DNA from: DATMNI01 sp035570275
GTDB lineage: Bacteria; Acidobacteriota; Terriglobia; Bryobacterales; Bryobacteraceae
Reading direction: 5' to 3'
NCBI GenBank assembly: GCA_035570275.1
Contig: DATMNI010000097.1
Span: forward strand, 1 to 15,559
DNA: 15,559 nt
Shown: one piece after another, positions 6,801-12,840 of the stretch
Layout: every line of letters starts with the position of its first letter
How positions within the stretch are numbered: the stretch's first letter is position 1
Made by a program: the position numbers and the translations under genes
Notes under the pieces: model-generated
Told to the model about the DNA's origin: nothing
What the model saw: the letters and a program-made list of their open reading frames with translations, nothing else
Database searches by the model: none

Positions 6801-8128
6801 CCGACAGGCAGTTCATCTACAACACCTACACCGACCTGTTGCAGGACGTCGACGCCAAGCCGCACATGACCAAGACCGAAACCTACGAGGAGTGGGCCAA
6901 GAAGCTGTTCAAAAAGGAGCCCGCCAACATGAAGCTCCTCGTGGTGGTGGACAAGCTGCTGACGGGATTCGATGCGCCGCCCTGCACCTATCTCTACATC
7001 GACAAGAGCATGCGCGATCACGGCCTGTTTCAGGCCATTTGCCGCACCAACCGGCTCGATGGCGAGGACAAGGAGTTCGGCTACATCGTGGACTACAAAG
7101 ACCTCTTCAAGAAGGTCGAGAACGCCATCGCGGTGTACACTTCCGAACTGGACCATAGCACGGGCGGTGTCGATCCGGAGATTCTTCTCAAGGACCGCCT
7201 CACCAAGGGGCGCGAGCGTCTGGACAACGCGCTCGAAGCCATCGCCATGCTCTGCGAGCCGGTGGACCCGCCCAAAGGCGAACTGGAGCACATCCACTAT
7301 TTCTGCGGCAACACCGAGATGGGCGAAGACCTGAAGGAACACGAGCCGCGCCGCGTGGCTTTTTACAAGGCGGCCGCGGCCCTGGTGCGCGCCTTCGCGA
7401 ACCTTGCGGATGAGCTGGACCGCGCCAGCTACAGCGAGCCCGAGATCGCCCGCATCAAACAGGCGCTCGACCGCTATCTGAAACTCCGCGAGATCGTCCG
7501 CAAGGCCAGCGGGGAAACCCTCGACCTGAAAACTTTTGAGGCCGACATGCGGCACCTCATCGATACCTATATCGAGGCCGACCAGCCCAGAGTCATCTCG
7601 CCCTTCGACAATATGTCGTTGCTGGAGCTGATCGTCAAAACCGGCATTGCGGACGCCATCAACCGCCTGCCCGATGGCATCAAGAGCAGTAAGAGCGCGA
7701 TTGCTGAAACCATCGAGAACAACGTCCGCCGGAAGATCGTGAAGGAACACCTCAACGACCCGGCCTTTTACGACAGAATGTCCGCCCTGCTCGACGATAT
7801 CATCGCCGCCCGCAATGCCAGGGCGATCGAGTATGAGGAATACCTGAAACGCATCGCCGATTTGGCGAAGCGCGTCGAGGCGGGCCAGGCCGAGGACACG
7901 CCCGAAGAGGTAAATACGCCCGGCCGCCGCGCCCTCTACAACAACCTCCATCAGAACCGGGATCTGGCCTTGAAAATTGACGAAGCGGTCAAGACGTCCC
8001 GGCCCGACGGCTGGCGCGGAGTCCAGGCCAAGGAGCAGGTCGTCAAGCGGGCCTTGTATGATGTATTGCAGGATGTGCCGGAGGTCGAGCGCATTTTCCT
8101 CATCGTCACGCAGCAGAGGGAATACTGA
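3845..8128 (+). CDS. HsdS-HsdR fusion: type I specificity subunit joined to the restriction subunit
   Basis: This 1427-aa frame joins two normally separate subunits. Residues 1-412 are HsdS: a first target-recognition domain (about 15-165), a central conserved region (EEQTAIAAVLSDMDALIESL), a second TRD (about 218-365) and a second conserved region (AEQTAIAAVLTDMDAEIAAL). Residues 413-1427 are a full-length HsdR (1015 aa) beginning MNIGIPERATQN. HsdR carries a PD-(D/E)xK nuclease site (D546, E560, K562), Walker A TQGSGKS (K692), the DECH box (D795), GFTGTP (820-825) and a long helical C-terminus. All catalytic residues are present. Type I HsdR translocates DNA and cuts it only when bound to HsdM2-HsdS, and the neighbouring HsdM lacks its core, so normal activity is doubtful. 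The fusion comes from a frame change near 5040 (see that feature). ATG 3845 overlaps the hsdM stop, has GGGG 5 nt upstream, and is preferred over the in-frame ATG 3854. Confidence 0.95.
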   Translation: MDLMPGYKQTEVGVIPEDWNVQPLSQIAEIRSGIAKNANVFVRDPVFVHYLRVANVQDGFLDLSEMSKIRLSREDVHKYSVLAGDVLMNEGGDLDKLGRGSVWRGKFDPCVHQNHVFVVRCGSKVSPEFLNYWTAAPTARRYFMLAGKQTTNLASINKTALGHLPVILPCPEEQTAIAAVLSDMDALIESLEQPIAKKRHLKLGAMQELLRPKENDEVMTLKEVSSLKGRIGWQGLKQTEFTLNEGQPFLITGMNFKDGAIRWNEVYHISEDRYDIAKDIQLRPDDVLMTKDGTIGKMLYIDEIPYPGKASLNSHLLLFRPIRESYHPKYLYYQLTSKRFKTFIELNKTGTTFFGLSQGAVGNYPVLMPPLAEQTAIAAVLTDMDAEIAALETKLAKARHDAQPSHGENSPRMNIGIPERATQNRVIALFRDELHYRYLGDWTHRDNNSNIEETLLTPYLSKAGYTPPQISKAIYDLRTEANHHGRNLYGNNEAVYSLLRYGVPVKIEAGQVTETVHLVNWAEPEKNDFAIAEEVTLQGDHERRPDLVLYVNGIAVGVLELKNSRISIGDGIRQSISNQQPQFHAPFFSTVQFIFAGNDSEGMRYGTVGTGEKYFLRWKEDEADNTRFKLDKYLLRMCAKPRLVELIHDFVLFDGGMKKLPRVHQYFGIKAAQQHVHERKGGIIWHTQGSGKSIVMVLLAKWILENNPKARVAIVTDRDELDKQIADVFTDAGEAIQRTSSGRDLMRQLSQARPRLLCSLVHKFGKKDVDNFDQFIRELEAQPSQTVGDIFVFVDECHRTQSGKLHRVMKAIMPNAVFIGFTGTPLLKQDKQTSLEVFGGYIHTYKFSEAVEDEVVLDLIYEARDIGQRLGSEAKIDAWFDAKTKGLNDWQRAALREQWGTMQHVLSSRSRMDRVVSDIVFDFAVKPRLNDDRGNALLVVSSIYEACKYFTLFGKTVFKGRCAVVTSYNPLTREITMEDTGANTETDRQFIYNTYTDLLQDVDAKPHMTKTETYEEWAKKLFKKEPANMKLLVVVDKLLTGFDAPPCTYLYIDKSMRDHGLFQAICRTNRLDGEDKEFGYIVDYKDLFKKVENAIAVYTSELDHSTGGVDPEILLKDRLTKGRERLDNALEAIAMLCEPVDPPKGELEHIHYFCGNTEMGEDLKEHEPRRVAFYKAAAALVRAFANLADELDRASYSEPEIARIKQALDRYLKLREIVRKASGETLDLKTFEADMRHLIDTYIEADQPRVISPFDNMSLLELIVKTGIADAINRLPDGIKSSKSAIAETIENNVRRKIVKEHLNDPAFYDRMSALLDDIIAARNARAIEYEEYLKRIADLAKRVEAGQAEDTPEEVNTPGRRALYNNLHQNRDLALKIDEAVKTSRPDGWRGVQAKEQVVKRALYDVLQDVPEVERIFLIVTQQREY
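4361..5002 (+). repeat. 42-bp direct repeats (4361-4402 and 4961-5002) around the second TRD
   Basis: The two HsdS conserved regions match in DNA as well as protein: 42 bp with three mismatches, spaced exactly 600 bp (200 codons) apart. The recognition domains between and before them are visibly richer in A+T than the conserved regions and HsdR, which fits separate ancestry. Such repeats are known sites for TRD exchange or loss in type I systems. Confidence 0.8.
5040..5084 (+). other. Vestigial HsdS C-terminal tail and stop, out of frame at the fusion joint
   Basis: One frame over from the fused protein, 5040-5084 reads GMMHNLLTGRIRLV followed by TGA (5082-5084), the textbook end of an HsdS. 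This TGA overlaps the HsdR ATG (5081-5083) as ATGA, the normal hsdS-hsdR junction. In the actual frame the same bases read HDAQPSHGENSPR and run into HsdR. HsdS tails usually read KARQLKQGMM; here KAR is followed directly by the GMM bases, so four codons plus two bases (14 nt) appear lost. A loss of 3k+2 nt is what the frame change requires. Confidence 0.85.
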
Positions 8129-8844
8129 TGGTCGCGAAGATTGCGCTTGGAGAGATCGCCGTCGATGTAGTGACGAAGAACATCAAGAACGTCCATCTGA
8201 GTGTTTACCCTCCCACTGGCAAGGTGCGAATCTCCGCGCCGCTTCGCATGGACCTCGACTCCATCCGTCTGTTTGCCATTTCCAAACTCGGCTGGATCAG
8301 GCAGCAGCAAAAGAAGGTGATCGAACAGGAACGCGAACCGCCCCGCGAGTACCTGGACCGTGAAAGCCACTACGTCTGGGGAACCCGCTATCTGCTCAAG
8401 GTGATCGAGAAAGACGCGGCGCCCGAAGTGCAGTTAGAGCACAGCCAACTGCTTCTGCAGACCCGCCCGGCAACCTCGGAAGCGCACAAACAGGCGATCC
8501 TCGAAGAATGGTACCGCGCCCAACTCAAGGAAGCCGTTCCCGCCTTGATAGCTAAATGGGAGCCGCTCATGGGCGTGAAAGTAGAGCGGTTCTTTGTGCA
8601 AAGGATGAAAACGAAATGGGGCAGTTGCAGCCCCGCCTCCGCCGGCATCCGGCTCAATACCGATCTGGCCAGGAAACCCCGCGAATGCCTCGAATACATC
8701 GTCGTGCATGAAATGGCCCACCTGCGGGAACCCACGCACAACAGCCGATTCATCGCCCTGATGGACCACTTCATGCCCAATTGGCGTTTTTGCCGGGAAG
8801 TGCTGAATCGCCTTCCTGTCCAGCACGAGAACTGGGGCTATTGA
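8128..8844 (+). CDS. YgjP-like (DUF45) zinc metallopeptidase linked to the hsd operon
   Basis: This 238-aa soluble protein carries a zincin site HEMAHLREPTH: H194, E195, H198 and a third likely ligand H204 (HExxH-x5-H). That spacing, the upstream RMKTKWGSCSPASAGIRLN and the downstream FIALMDHFMPNW match the YgjP/DUF45 family, often annotated SprT-like or M48. The N-terminal half (VRISAPLRMDLDSIRLFAISKLGWIRQQ…) fits the same family. The ATG overlaps the HsdR stop as TGATG, so the two are probably translationally coupled. Peptidases of this family are common directly after hsdR, though their role there is not established to my knowledge. The length and all metal ligands are intact, unlike the methylase and toxin genes around it. 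Confidence 0.93.
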   Translation: MVAKIALGEIAVDVVTKNIKNVHLSVYPPTGKVRISAPLRMDLDSIRLFAISKLGWIRQQQKKVIEQEREPPREYLDRESHYVWGTRYLLKVIEKDAAPEVQLEHSQLLLQTRPATSEAHKQAILEEWYRAQLKEAVPALIAKWEPLMGVKVERFFVQRMKTKWGSCSPASAGIRLNTDLARKPRECLEYIVVHEMAHLREPTHNSRFIALMDHFMPNWRFCREVLNRLPVQHENWGY

Positions 8845-8901
8845 GACTCCGGCCCGGCTGTGGCATTCCGCATAGCGTAGAATGGGGCGAGGACGATCCA
8901 T

Positions 8902-9117
8902 TTGCCACGCCAGTTTGATGTCGTCATAGAGCGCGACGAGGAGGGGTACTACGTTGCCTCAGTCCCGCAGTTCCCTGGATGTCACACCCAGGCGCGGTCC
9001 CTCGACGAAGTCACCGAGCGCATTCGCGAAGCCATCGAACTGTGTCTCGAGGTGGAAGGGGTGCCCGAGCACAGTCTGGAGTTCATCGGCATTCAGCGCA
9101 TCGCCATCGCAGCATGA
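8902..9117 (+). CDS. hicB: HicB-family antitoxin (short form)
   Basis: This 71-aa protein has the HicB/UPF0150 pattern: VVIERDEEGYYVASVPQFPGCHTQARSLDEVTERIREAIELCLE. HicB binds and neutralises the mRNA-cleaving toxin HicA. This short type lacks the C-terminal DNA-binding domain seen in longer HicB proteins, so I cannot tell whether it would repress its own promoter. The start is TTG at 8902, supported by GAGGA (8889-8893) with 8 nt spacing; the next codons read PRQFDVV. Its stop overlaps the ATG of the hicA remnant as ATGA, the usual arrangement for a two-gene module with hicB first. With hicA broken it is an orphan antitoxin. The frame itself looks intact. Confidence 0.87.
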   Translation: MPRQFDVVIERDEEGYYVASVPQFPGCHTQARSLDEVTERIREAIELCLEVEGVPEHSLEFIGIQRIAIAA

Positions 9118-9344
9118 ACCGGAGCCCCAAGGATCACAAAGATCGCCGGCAGTGAATTGATCGCCGCGTTGACGAGGGGCGGTTTTCTGGTCATTCGCGA
9201 GGCAGCCATCACTTTCTCCGTCACGAAGATGGCCGGAGTACTGTGGTCCCCGGTGCACGGCGCTGAAACGTTGGGACCCGGATTGCTGCACAAGATTCTG
9301 CGCGACTGCCGTTGAGCGTCGAGGACCTGCGGCGTTTAATTTAG
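9114..9344 (+). pseudogene. hicA: HicA-family toxin gene with four frame changes
   Basis: HicA is a small double-stranded-RNA-binding-like ribonuclease toxin. The family pattern is readable only by switching frames. ATG 9114 gives MNRSPK. After one extra G (9132) comes ITKIAGSELIAALTRGGF, then LVIRE. After a loss near 9199-9201 comes GSHHFLRHEDGRSTVV, with the catalytic-type GSHH. After one extra C (9249) comes PVHGAETLGPGLLHKILRDC. After one missing base (9311) comes LSVEDLRRLI and the TAG at 9342-9344. The frames alternate 0-1-0-1-0 and the changes cancel. Taken literally, the ATG frame stops after 13 codons. The neighbouring long genes are clean, so general sequencing noise is unlikely. 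Confidence 0.82.
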
Positions 9345-9811
9345 TCGTGACACACCCCGGCGCTATCCCCCGTTTCACCAAATCCGAATTTATTTCCCCC
9401 ATCCTTTTCAAGCATTTCCAGGTCTCTTGACCCGGAATCACTTCACCTCCGTGCTACACCTGAGGTCGGAAGCTCCGATGGTTCTTCACATATCTCACTC
9501 CAAGCCCCGAGCCGGTTCCGGCCCGTCCACCCTTTGCCGCCCGATTCCCACCGCGCCCCGTGTGACGCATCTCTCGAAAACCCGCTTCAAAATGCGTCAC
9601 ATCTCCCCGGCAGTGTTCCACAAGCCACTGAACAACCAGCACTTAGCTGTTAGTGCCAATACCCCACGGAGTCTCGCAAGATGCGTCACAACGAGCAGCC
9701 CCCGGCGCCTGGCCCCCGGCCGCCGGCCCCCAGTCACCGGCCACCGGCCACCGGCCACCGGCCACCGTTTTTCACCCTCACCGCAAGTTACACTAAGTCT
9801 GGACCCTGTAA
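9345..9811. other. Non-coding stretch before cdaA with a 10-bp inverted repeat and tandem repeats
   Basis: No gene is supported here. TGTGACGCAT (9561-9570) and its exact complement ATGCGTCACA (9592-9601) form a 10-bp stem with a 21-nt loop, and ATGCGTCACA recurs at 9681-9690. A dyad, GCACT…AGTGC, lies at 9639-9656. CCGGCCA is repeated four times at 9737-9764, inside a very GC-rich tract (9700-9767). The cdaA promoter presumably lies in here, but I could not place it. Confidence 0.55.
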
Positions 9812-10693
9812 ATGCCCCATTGGACGCGAATCATGCCGTCAGCCATGCCGAACCTCAGCCTCTACGCTGTGATCGACATCCTGGTGGTCGCCTTCGTCGT
9901 GTATCAGGCCCTGATGGTGGTGCGGGGGACCCGCGCCGGGCACATCCTCATCGGCATTCTGACCATGGTTTCCATCTACGCCATCGCCCTCTGGACCGGG
10001 CTGGAGGCGCTGCGCTCGCTGCTGTCGTTCATCGTGCCATATTTGGGAATCGCCATCATTATCCTGTTCCAGTCGGAGATCCGGCGCACCCTGGCGCGCA
10101 TCGGCCGCAAGAACTGGTTCGGATTGCGCCGGGGTTTCCGCGCCCCGGAAGCCACCAATGAGATCCTGATGGCGGTGGAGCATCTGGCGCAACACAACAC
10201 CGGCGCACTGATCGTGCTGGAACGCGACATCGGCCTGCGCACGTTTATCGAGAGCGGCGTGCGCCTCGAAGCCTACCTTTCGCGCGACTTGCTGTTGACC
10301 ATCTTCGAGACCGGCCTGCCGCTGCACGATGGCGCCGTGATCGTACAGAAGGAGCGGTTGGCGGCCGCCGCCTGCTTCCTGCCGCTGACCACCAAGCCGG
10401 GGCTCTCCAGAACTCTGGGAACCCGCCACCGCGCCGCCATCGGGATCACCGAGGAGACCGACTGCCTGGCGCTGGTGGTTTCCGAGGAAACCGGGCGCAT
10501 CTCCGTGGCGGCCTTCGGCGAATTGGTTCCGGGACTGACCTTGGCCGGGCTCGAAGAGACCATCAACCGGCATTTCGGCGTGAGCCGGCCCGGGAGCATG
10601 CAGATCGACGAGTTTGCCGCCGATATACCGATGGTGTCGGAAGGTGGCGGCGCGGTCGCCGAAGCCAGGTCGTCGGAGCGGGTGCAGCCATGA
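9812..10693 (+). CDS. cdaA: Diadenylate cyclase, membrane-bound CdaA type
   Basis: CdaA condenses two ATP into cyclic di-AMP, a second messenger for osmolyte, potassium and cell-wall homeostasis. Three hydrophobic spans at the N-terminus (about 18-40, 44-64 and 66-88) are followed by a linker and the DisA_N cyclase domain. Both catalytic signatures are present: LHDGAVIV with D173-G174-A175, and GTRHRA with R205-H206-R207. At 293 aa it matches the family (about 270-290), with a C-terminal tail rich in small and charged residues. ATG 9812 and the in-frame ATG 9833 each have only a GGA about 8 nt upstream; 9845 is a third option, so the first 11 residues are uncertain. The stop overlaps cdaR. 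Placement ahead of cdaR and glmM is the conserved c-di-AMP operon. Confidence 0.95.
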   Translation: MPHWTRIMPSAMPNLSLYAVIDILVVAFVVYQALMVVRGTRAGHILIGILTMVSIYAIALWTGLEALRSLLSFIVPYLGIAIIILFQSEIRRTLARIGRKNWFGLRRGFRAPEATNEILMAVEHLAQHNTGALIVLERDIGLRTFIESGVRLEAYLSRDLLLTIFETGLPLHDGAVIVQKERLAAAACFLPLTTKPGLSRTLGTRHRAAIGITEETDCLALVVSEETGRISVAAFGELVPGLTLAGLEETINRHFGVSRPGSMQIDEFAADIPMVSEGGGAVAEARSSERVQP

Positions 10694-11385
10694 TGCGCGC
10701 CGTCAAGCTGATTGGTGCGCTGCTTTTTGAAAACCTGGCCTGGAAACTCCTGGCGTTGGCGGTAGCGGTGGTGATTTGGGCGTTAGTGGCCAGCGAACCC
10801 GAACTGGCGACGTTCGCTACCGTGCGGTTGGAGTACAAAAACCTGCCCTTCGAGCTGGAAATCAGCTCCGATCCGGTGACGTCCGTCGTCTTGGAGTTGC
10901 GCGGCCCCTCGGGTGAATTGCGCGGAATCGGCGAAACCCTGCGTCCCGCGGTAGTGTTGGACATGGCCACCGTACAGCCGGGTCAACGGACCTTTATGGT
11001 GGGAGACGGCAACGTCAAACTGGCCCGTGGGGTGAGCCTGGTGCGGTCCATACCCTCGGAAGTGCGGTTTAACTTCGAGGAGCGGGGATTCCGTTCCGTA
11101 CCCGTGCAGGTACGTTTCACCGGCGAAGGCAAGAGCGATTATGCCATCGCCCATTACGTGTTGACGCCCAACCGGGTGCAGGTGGTCGGACCCAAAAGCC
11201 GTGTGGCCCGCATCGTGGCCGCGTACACGGACCCGGTGGATGTTTCGGCGGTGGTGGGCTCATCGGAGTTCCGGGTCAACGCTTTCGTGGACGATCCTTT
11301 TGTCCGTTTCGCCGCCTCTCCCCTGGTTGCGGTGGTAGTGACAATGAAAAAACATGTTCAAAATGAAGACATGATGAAAAAGTGA
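10690..11385 (+). CDS. cdaR: CdaR / YbbR-domain regulator of CdaA
   Basis: This 231-aa single-pass membrane protein modulates CdaA. The family signature at the N-terminus is ENLAWKLLALAVAVVIWAL (14-32), one membrane span followed by an extracytoplasmic region with YbbR-type beta repeats: RLEYKNLPFELEISSDPVTSV… and VPVQVRFTGEGKSDY… PNRVQVVGPKSRVARI. Firmicute CdaR proteins carry about four YbbR repeats; this one has room for two or three, as in short Gram-negative versions. The start overlaps the cdaA stop (ATGATGA region: ATG 10690 or 10693), implying coupled translation. The tail KKHVQNEDMMKK is unusually Met/Lys-rich and AT-rich, and may be poorly conserved. Confidence 0.92.
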   Translation: MMRAVKLIGALLFENLAWKLLALAVAVVIWALVASEPELATFATVRLEYKNLPFELEISSDPVTSVVLELRGPSGELRGIGETLRPAVVLDMATVQPGQRTFMVGDGNVKLARGVSLVRSIPSEVRFNFEERGFRSVPVQVRFTGEGKSDYAIAHYVLTPNRVQVVGPKSRVARIVAAYTDPVDVSAVVGSSEFRVNAFVDDPFVRFAASPLVAVVVTMKKHVQNEDMMKK

Positions 11386-11423
11386 CGATGAGGAAGCAGT
11401 GAGCGGTACTTTTTCGATCGTTG

Positions 11424-11460
11424 TTGTTCGATCTAGGAGACATTGTTCGATCTAGGAGAC
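11424..11460 (+). promoter_or_regulatory. Tandemly duplicated ribosome-binding region before glmM
   Basis: TTGTTCGATCTAGGAGAC occurs twice without mismatch, at 11424-11441 and 11443-11460 (period 19). Each copy contains AGGAGA. The first lies just before an in-frame TTG (11443), the second before GTG (11464) with 5 nt spacing after AGGAG. Both starts are in the glmM frame. The second pair has the better spacing and gives the usual MGKQLFGTDGIRG start. Confidence 0.8.
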
Positions 11461-11463
11461 CTG

Positions 11464-12840
11464 GTGGGTAAACAGCTTTTCGGTACGGACGGGATTCGGG
11501 GTGTGGCCGGAGAATATCCGCTGGACCCGGCGACGGTCTACGCGTTCGGCGTGGCCCTGGGGCGCGACGCGGTTTCGGCAGCCGCCAGCCCCGAGATTTT
11601 GATTGGACCGGAGATTTTGATAGGACCCGAGATTCTAATAGGAACCGACACGCGCGAAAGCGGGCCGTGGATCGCCGGGCTCGTGGCCGGCGGCCTCGCC
11701 AGCGCCGGCGCGCGGGTTCGTTACGCGGGTGTCATCACCACCCCCGGCGTGGCCTACCTAACCCGCACCGGCGGCTTCGTGGCTGGAGTCATGATTTCGG
11801 CCTCCCACAATCCCTTCCAGGACAACGGCCTCAAGGTGTTCGGAAATGACGGTTTCAAGCTGCCGGACGCCGAAGAGCACACCATCGAGCAGGAAATCCT
11901 GCGGCTCCGCGCCAACGGGGTGGAGCCGCGGCCCGCCACCGTCACGGTGGATCTGGAACTGGCGCGGAAGTATCTGGAATTTCTGCTATCGGTGTCTTCG
12001 CTGCGCCTGGATGGCGTCAAGCTGGTATTGGATTGCGGCCATGGCGCCGCCTTCTGCCTGGGGCCCGAGTTGTTTCAACGGCTGGGCGCCGTGGTTATCC
12101 CGCTCGGCTGCGCGCCCAACGGACGCAATATCAATCTGGATTCGGGCGCCCTGCACGTGGAGGGTTTGCAGGCGGCGGTGTTGGCCAATCACGCCGATTT
12201 CGGTGTGGCCTTCGATGGCGATGCCGACCGTTCCATCTTCGTCTCCAAAAGCGGCAAGATTGTCGATGGCGATGGCGTCCTTCTCGTCTGCGGCCGGGCG
12301 CTCCAGGCCTCCGGACATCTCAAAGGCGGCACCGTGGTCTCCACCGTGATGGCCAATCTGGGCCTTGAGCGCGCCCTGCACCGCCAGGGCATCCGCATGG
12401 TCCGTACTCCGGTAGGTGACAAGTACGTGCTGGAGGAGATGGTGCGGCTCGGTGCCGCCCTGGGCGGCGAGCAAAGCGGGCATATTATCTTCCGCGACTA
12501 CGCCACCACGGGCGATGGGCTGATGACCGCGCTCCGGCTGTTTGAGATTGCGGCTCGCGCGGGCGAGGGGTTGGATGAACTGACGGCCAGCCTGGAGTTG
12601 TATCCCCAGAAGCTGGTCAACGTGCGGGTGCGCGAGAAGAAAGGGCTGACGGAATTGCCGGCGGTGGCGCGTGAGATCCGCCACGTGGAAGAGGCTTTCG
12701 GCTCCACCGGGCGCGTGCTGGTACGGTTCTCCGGCACCGAACCGCTGGCGCGCGTCATGGTGGAAGGGCCAGACTTGGCGCAAGTGGAAAGCTTCAGCGC
12801 GCGCATTGCCGAGGCAATTGACCGCGAGATGGGTGTGTGA
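11464..12840 (+). CDS. glmM: Phosphoglucosamine mutase
   Basis: GlmM interconverts glucosamine-6-phosphate and glucosamine-1-phosphate, feeding UDP-GlcNAc synthesis for peptidoglycan and LPS. From GTG 11464 (458 aa) it begins MGKQLFGTDGIRG. The phosphoserine loop is ISASHNP with Ser114, the metal loop is DGDADR from Asp251, the sugar-binding loop is GGEQSGH, and the phosphate-binding loop is RFSGTEPLARVM. Ser114 lies about 12 residues later than in E. coli GlmM (Ser102), which matches the extra two copies of a PEILIG repeat upstream of TDTRESG. In-frame TTG 11443 would add seven residues (MFDLGDL); I prefer GTG because of SD spacing and family length. As the third gene after cdaA-cdaR it couples c-di-AMP signalling with cell-wall precursor supply; direct inhibition of GlmM by CdaA is known in Firmicutes. 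Its stop overlaps the next gene (GTGA). Confidence 0.97.
   Translation: MGKQLFGTDGIRGVAGEYPLDPATVYAFGVALGRDAVSAAASPEILIGPEILIGPEILIGTDTRESGPWIAGLVAGGLASAGARVRYAGVITTPGVAYLTRTGGFVAGVMISASHNPFQDNGLKVFGNDGFKLPDAEEHTIEQEILRLRANGVEPRPATVTVDLELARKYLEFLLSVSSLRLDGVKLVLDCGHGAAFCLGPELFQRLGAVVIPLGCAPNGRNINLDSGALHVEGLQAAVLANHADFGVAFDGDADRSIFVSKSGKIVDGDGVLLVCGRALQASGHLKGGTVVSTVMANLGLERALHRQGIRMVRTPVGDKYVLEEMVRLGAALGGEQSGHIIFRDYATTGDGLMTALRLFEIAARAGEGLDELTASLELYPQKLVNVRVREKKGLTELPAVAREIRHVEEAFGSTGRVLVRFSGTEPLARVMVEGPDLAQVESFSARIAEAIDREMGV
11590..11643 (+). repeat. In-frame 18-bp triplication in glmM (PEILIG x3)
   Basis: Three consecutive 18-bp units (11590-11607, 11608-11625, 11626-11643) each encode PEILIG. 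They differ only at synonymous positions (for example ATT/ATA for Ile, TTG/CTA for Leu, CCC/CCG for Pro). The usual protein has a single beta strand of this kind before the conserved TDTRESG. The synonymous differences suggest the expansion is old enough to have drifted while the peptide was kept. Confidence 0.9.

Noticed and set aside
9114..9155. 13-codon peptide directly after hicB as a real gene
   Set aside because: It is the first frame of the broken hicA; the continuation is recognisable only after the frame change at 9132.
9561..9601. CRP-type site built from TGTGA and TCACA
   Set aside because: The half-sites are over 30 bp apart, whereas a CRP site needs a 6-8 bp spacer.
9638..9660. 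Sigma-54-like TTGGCAC site on the minus strand
   Set aside because: The GG-to-GC distance is 10 instead of 12 and the second element does not match TTGCA/T.
9427..10161. 244-codon frame overlapping the start of cdaA
   Set aside because: It runs through repeats and then antiphase through a gene with clear cyclase motifs. The product is low-complexity Pro/Arg/His.
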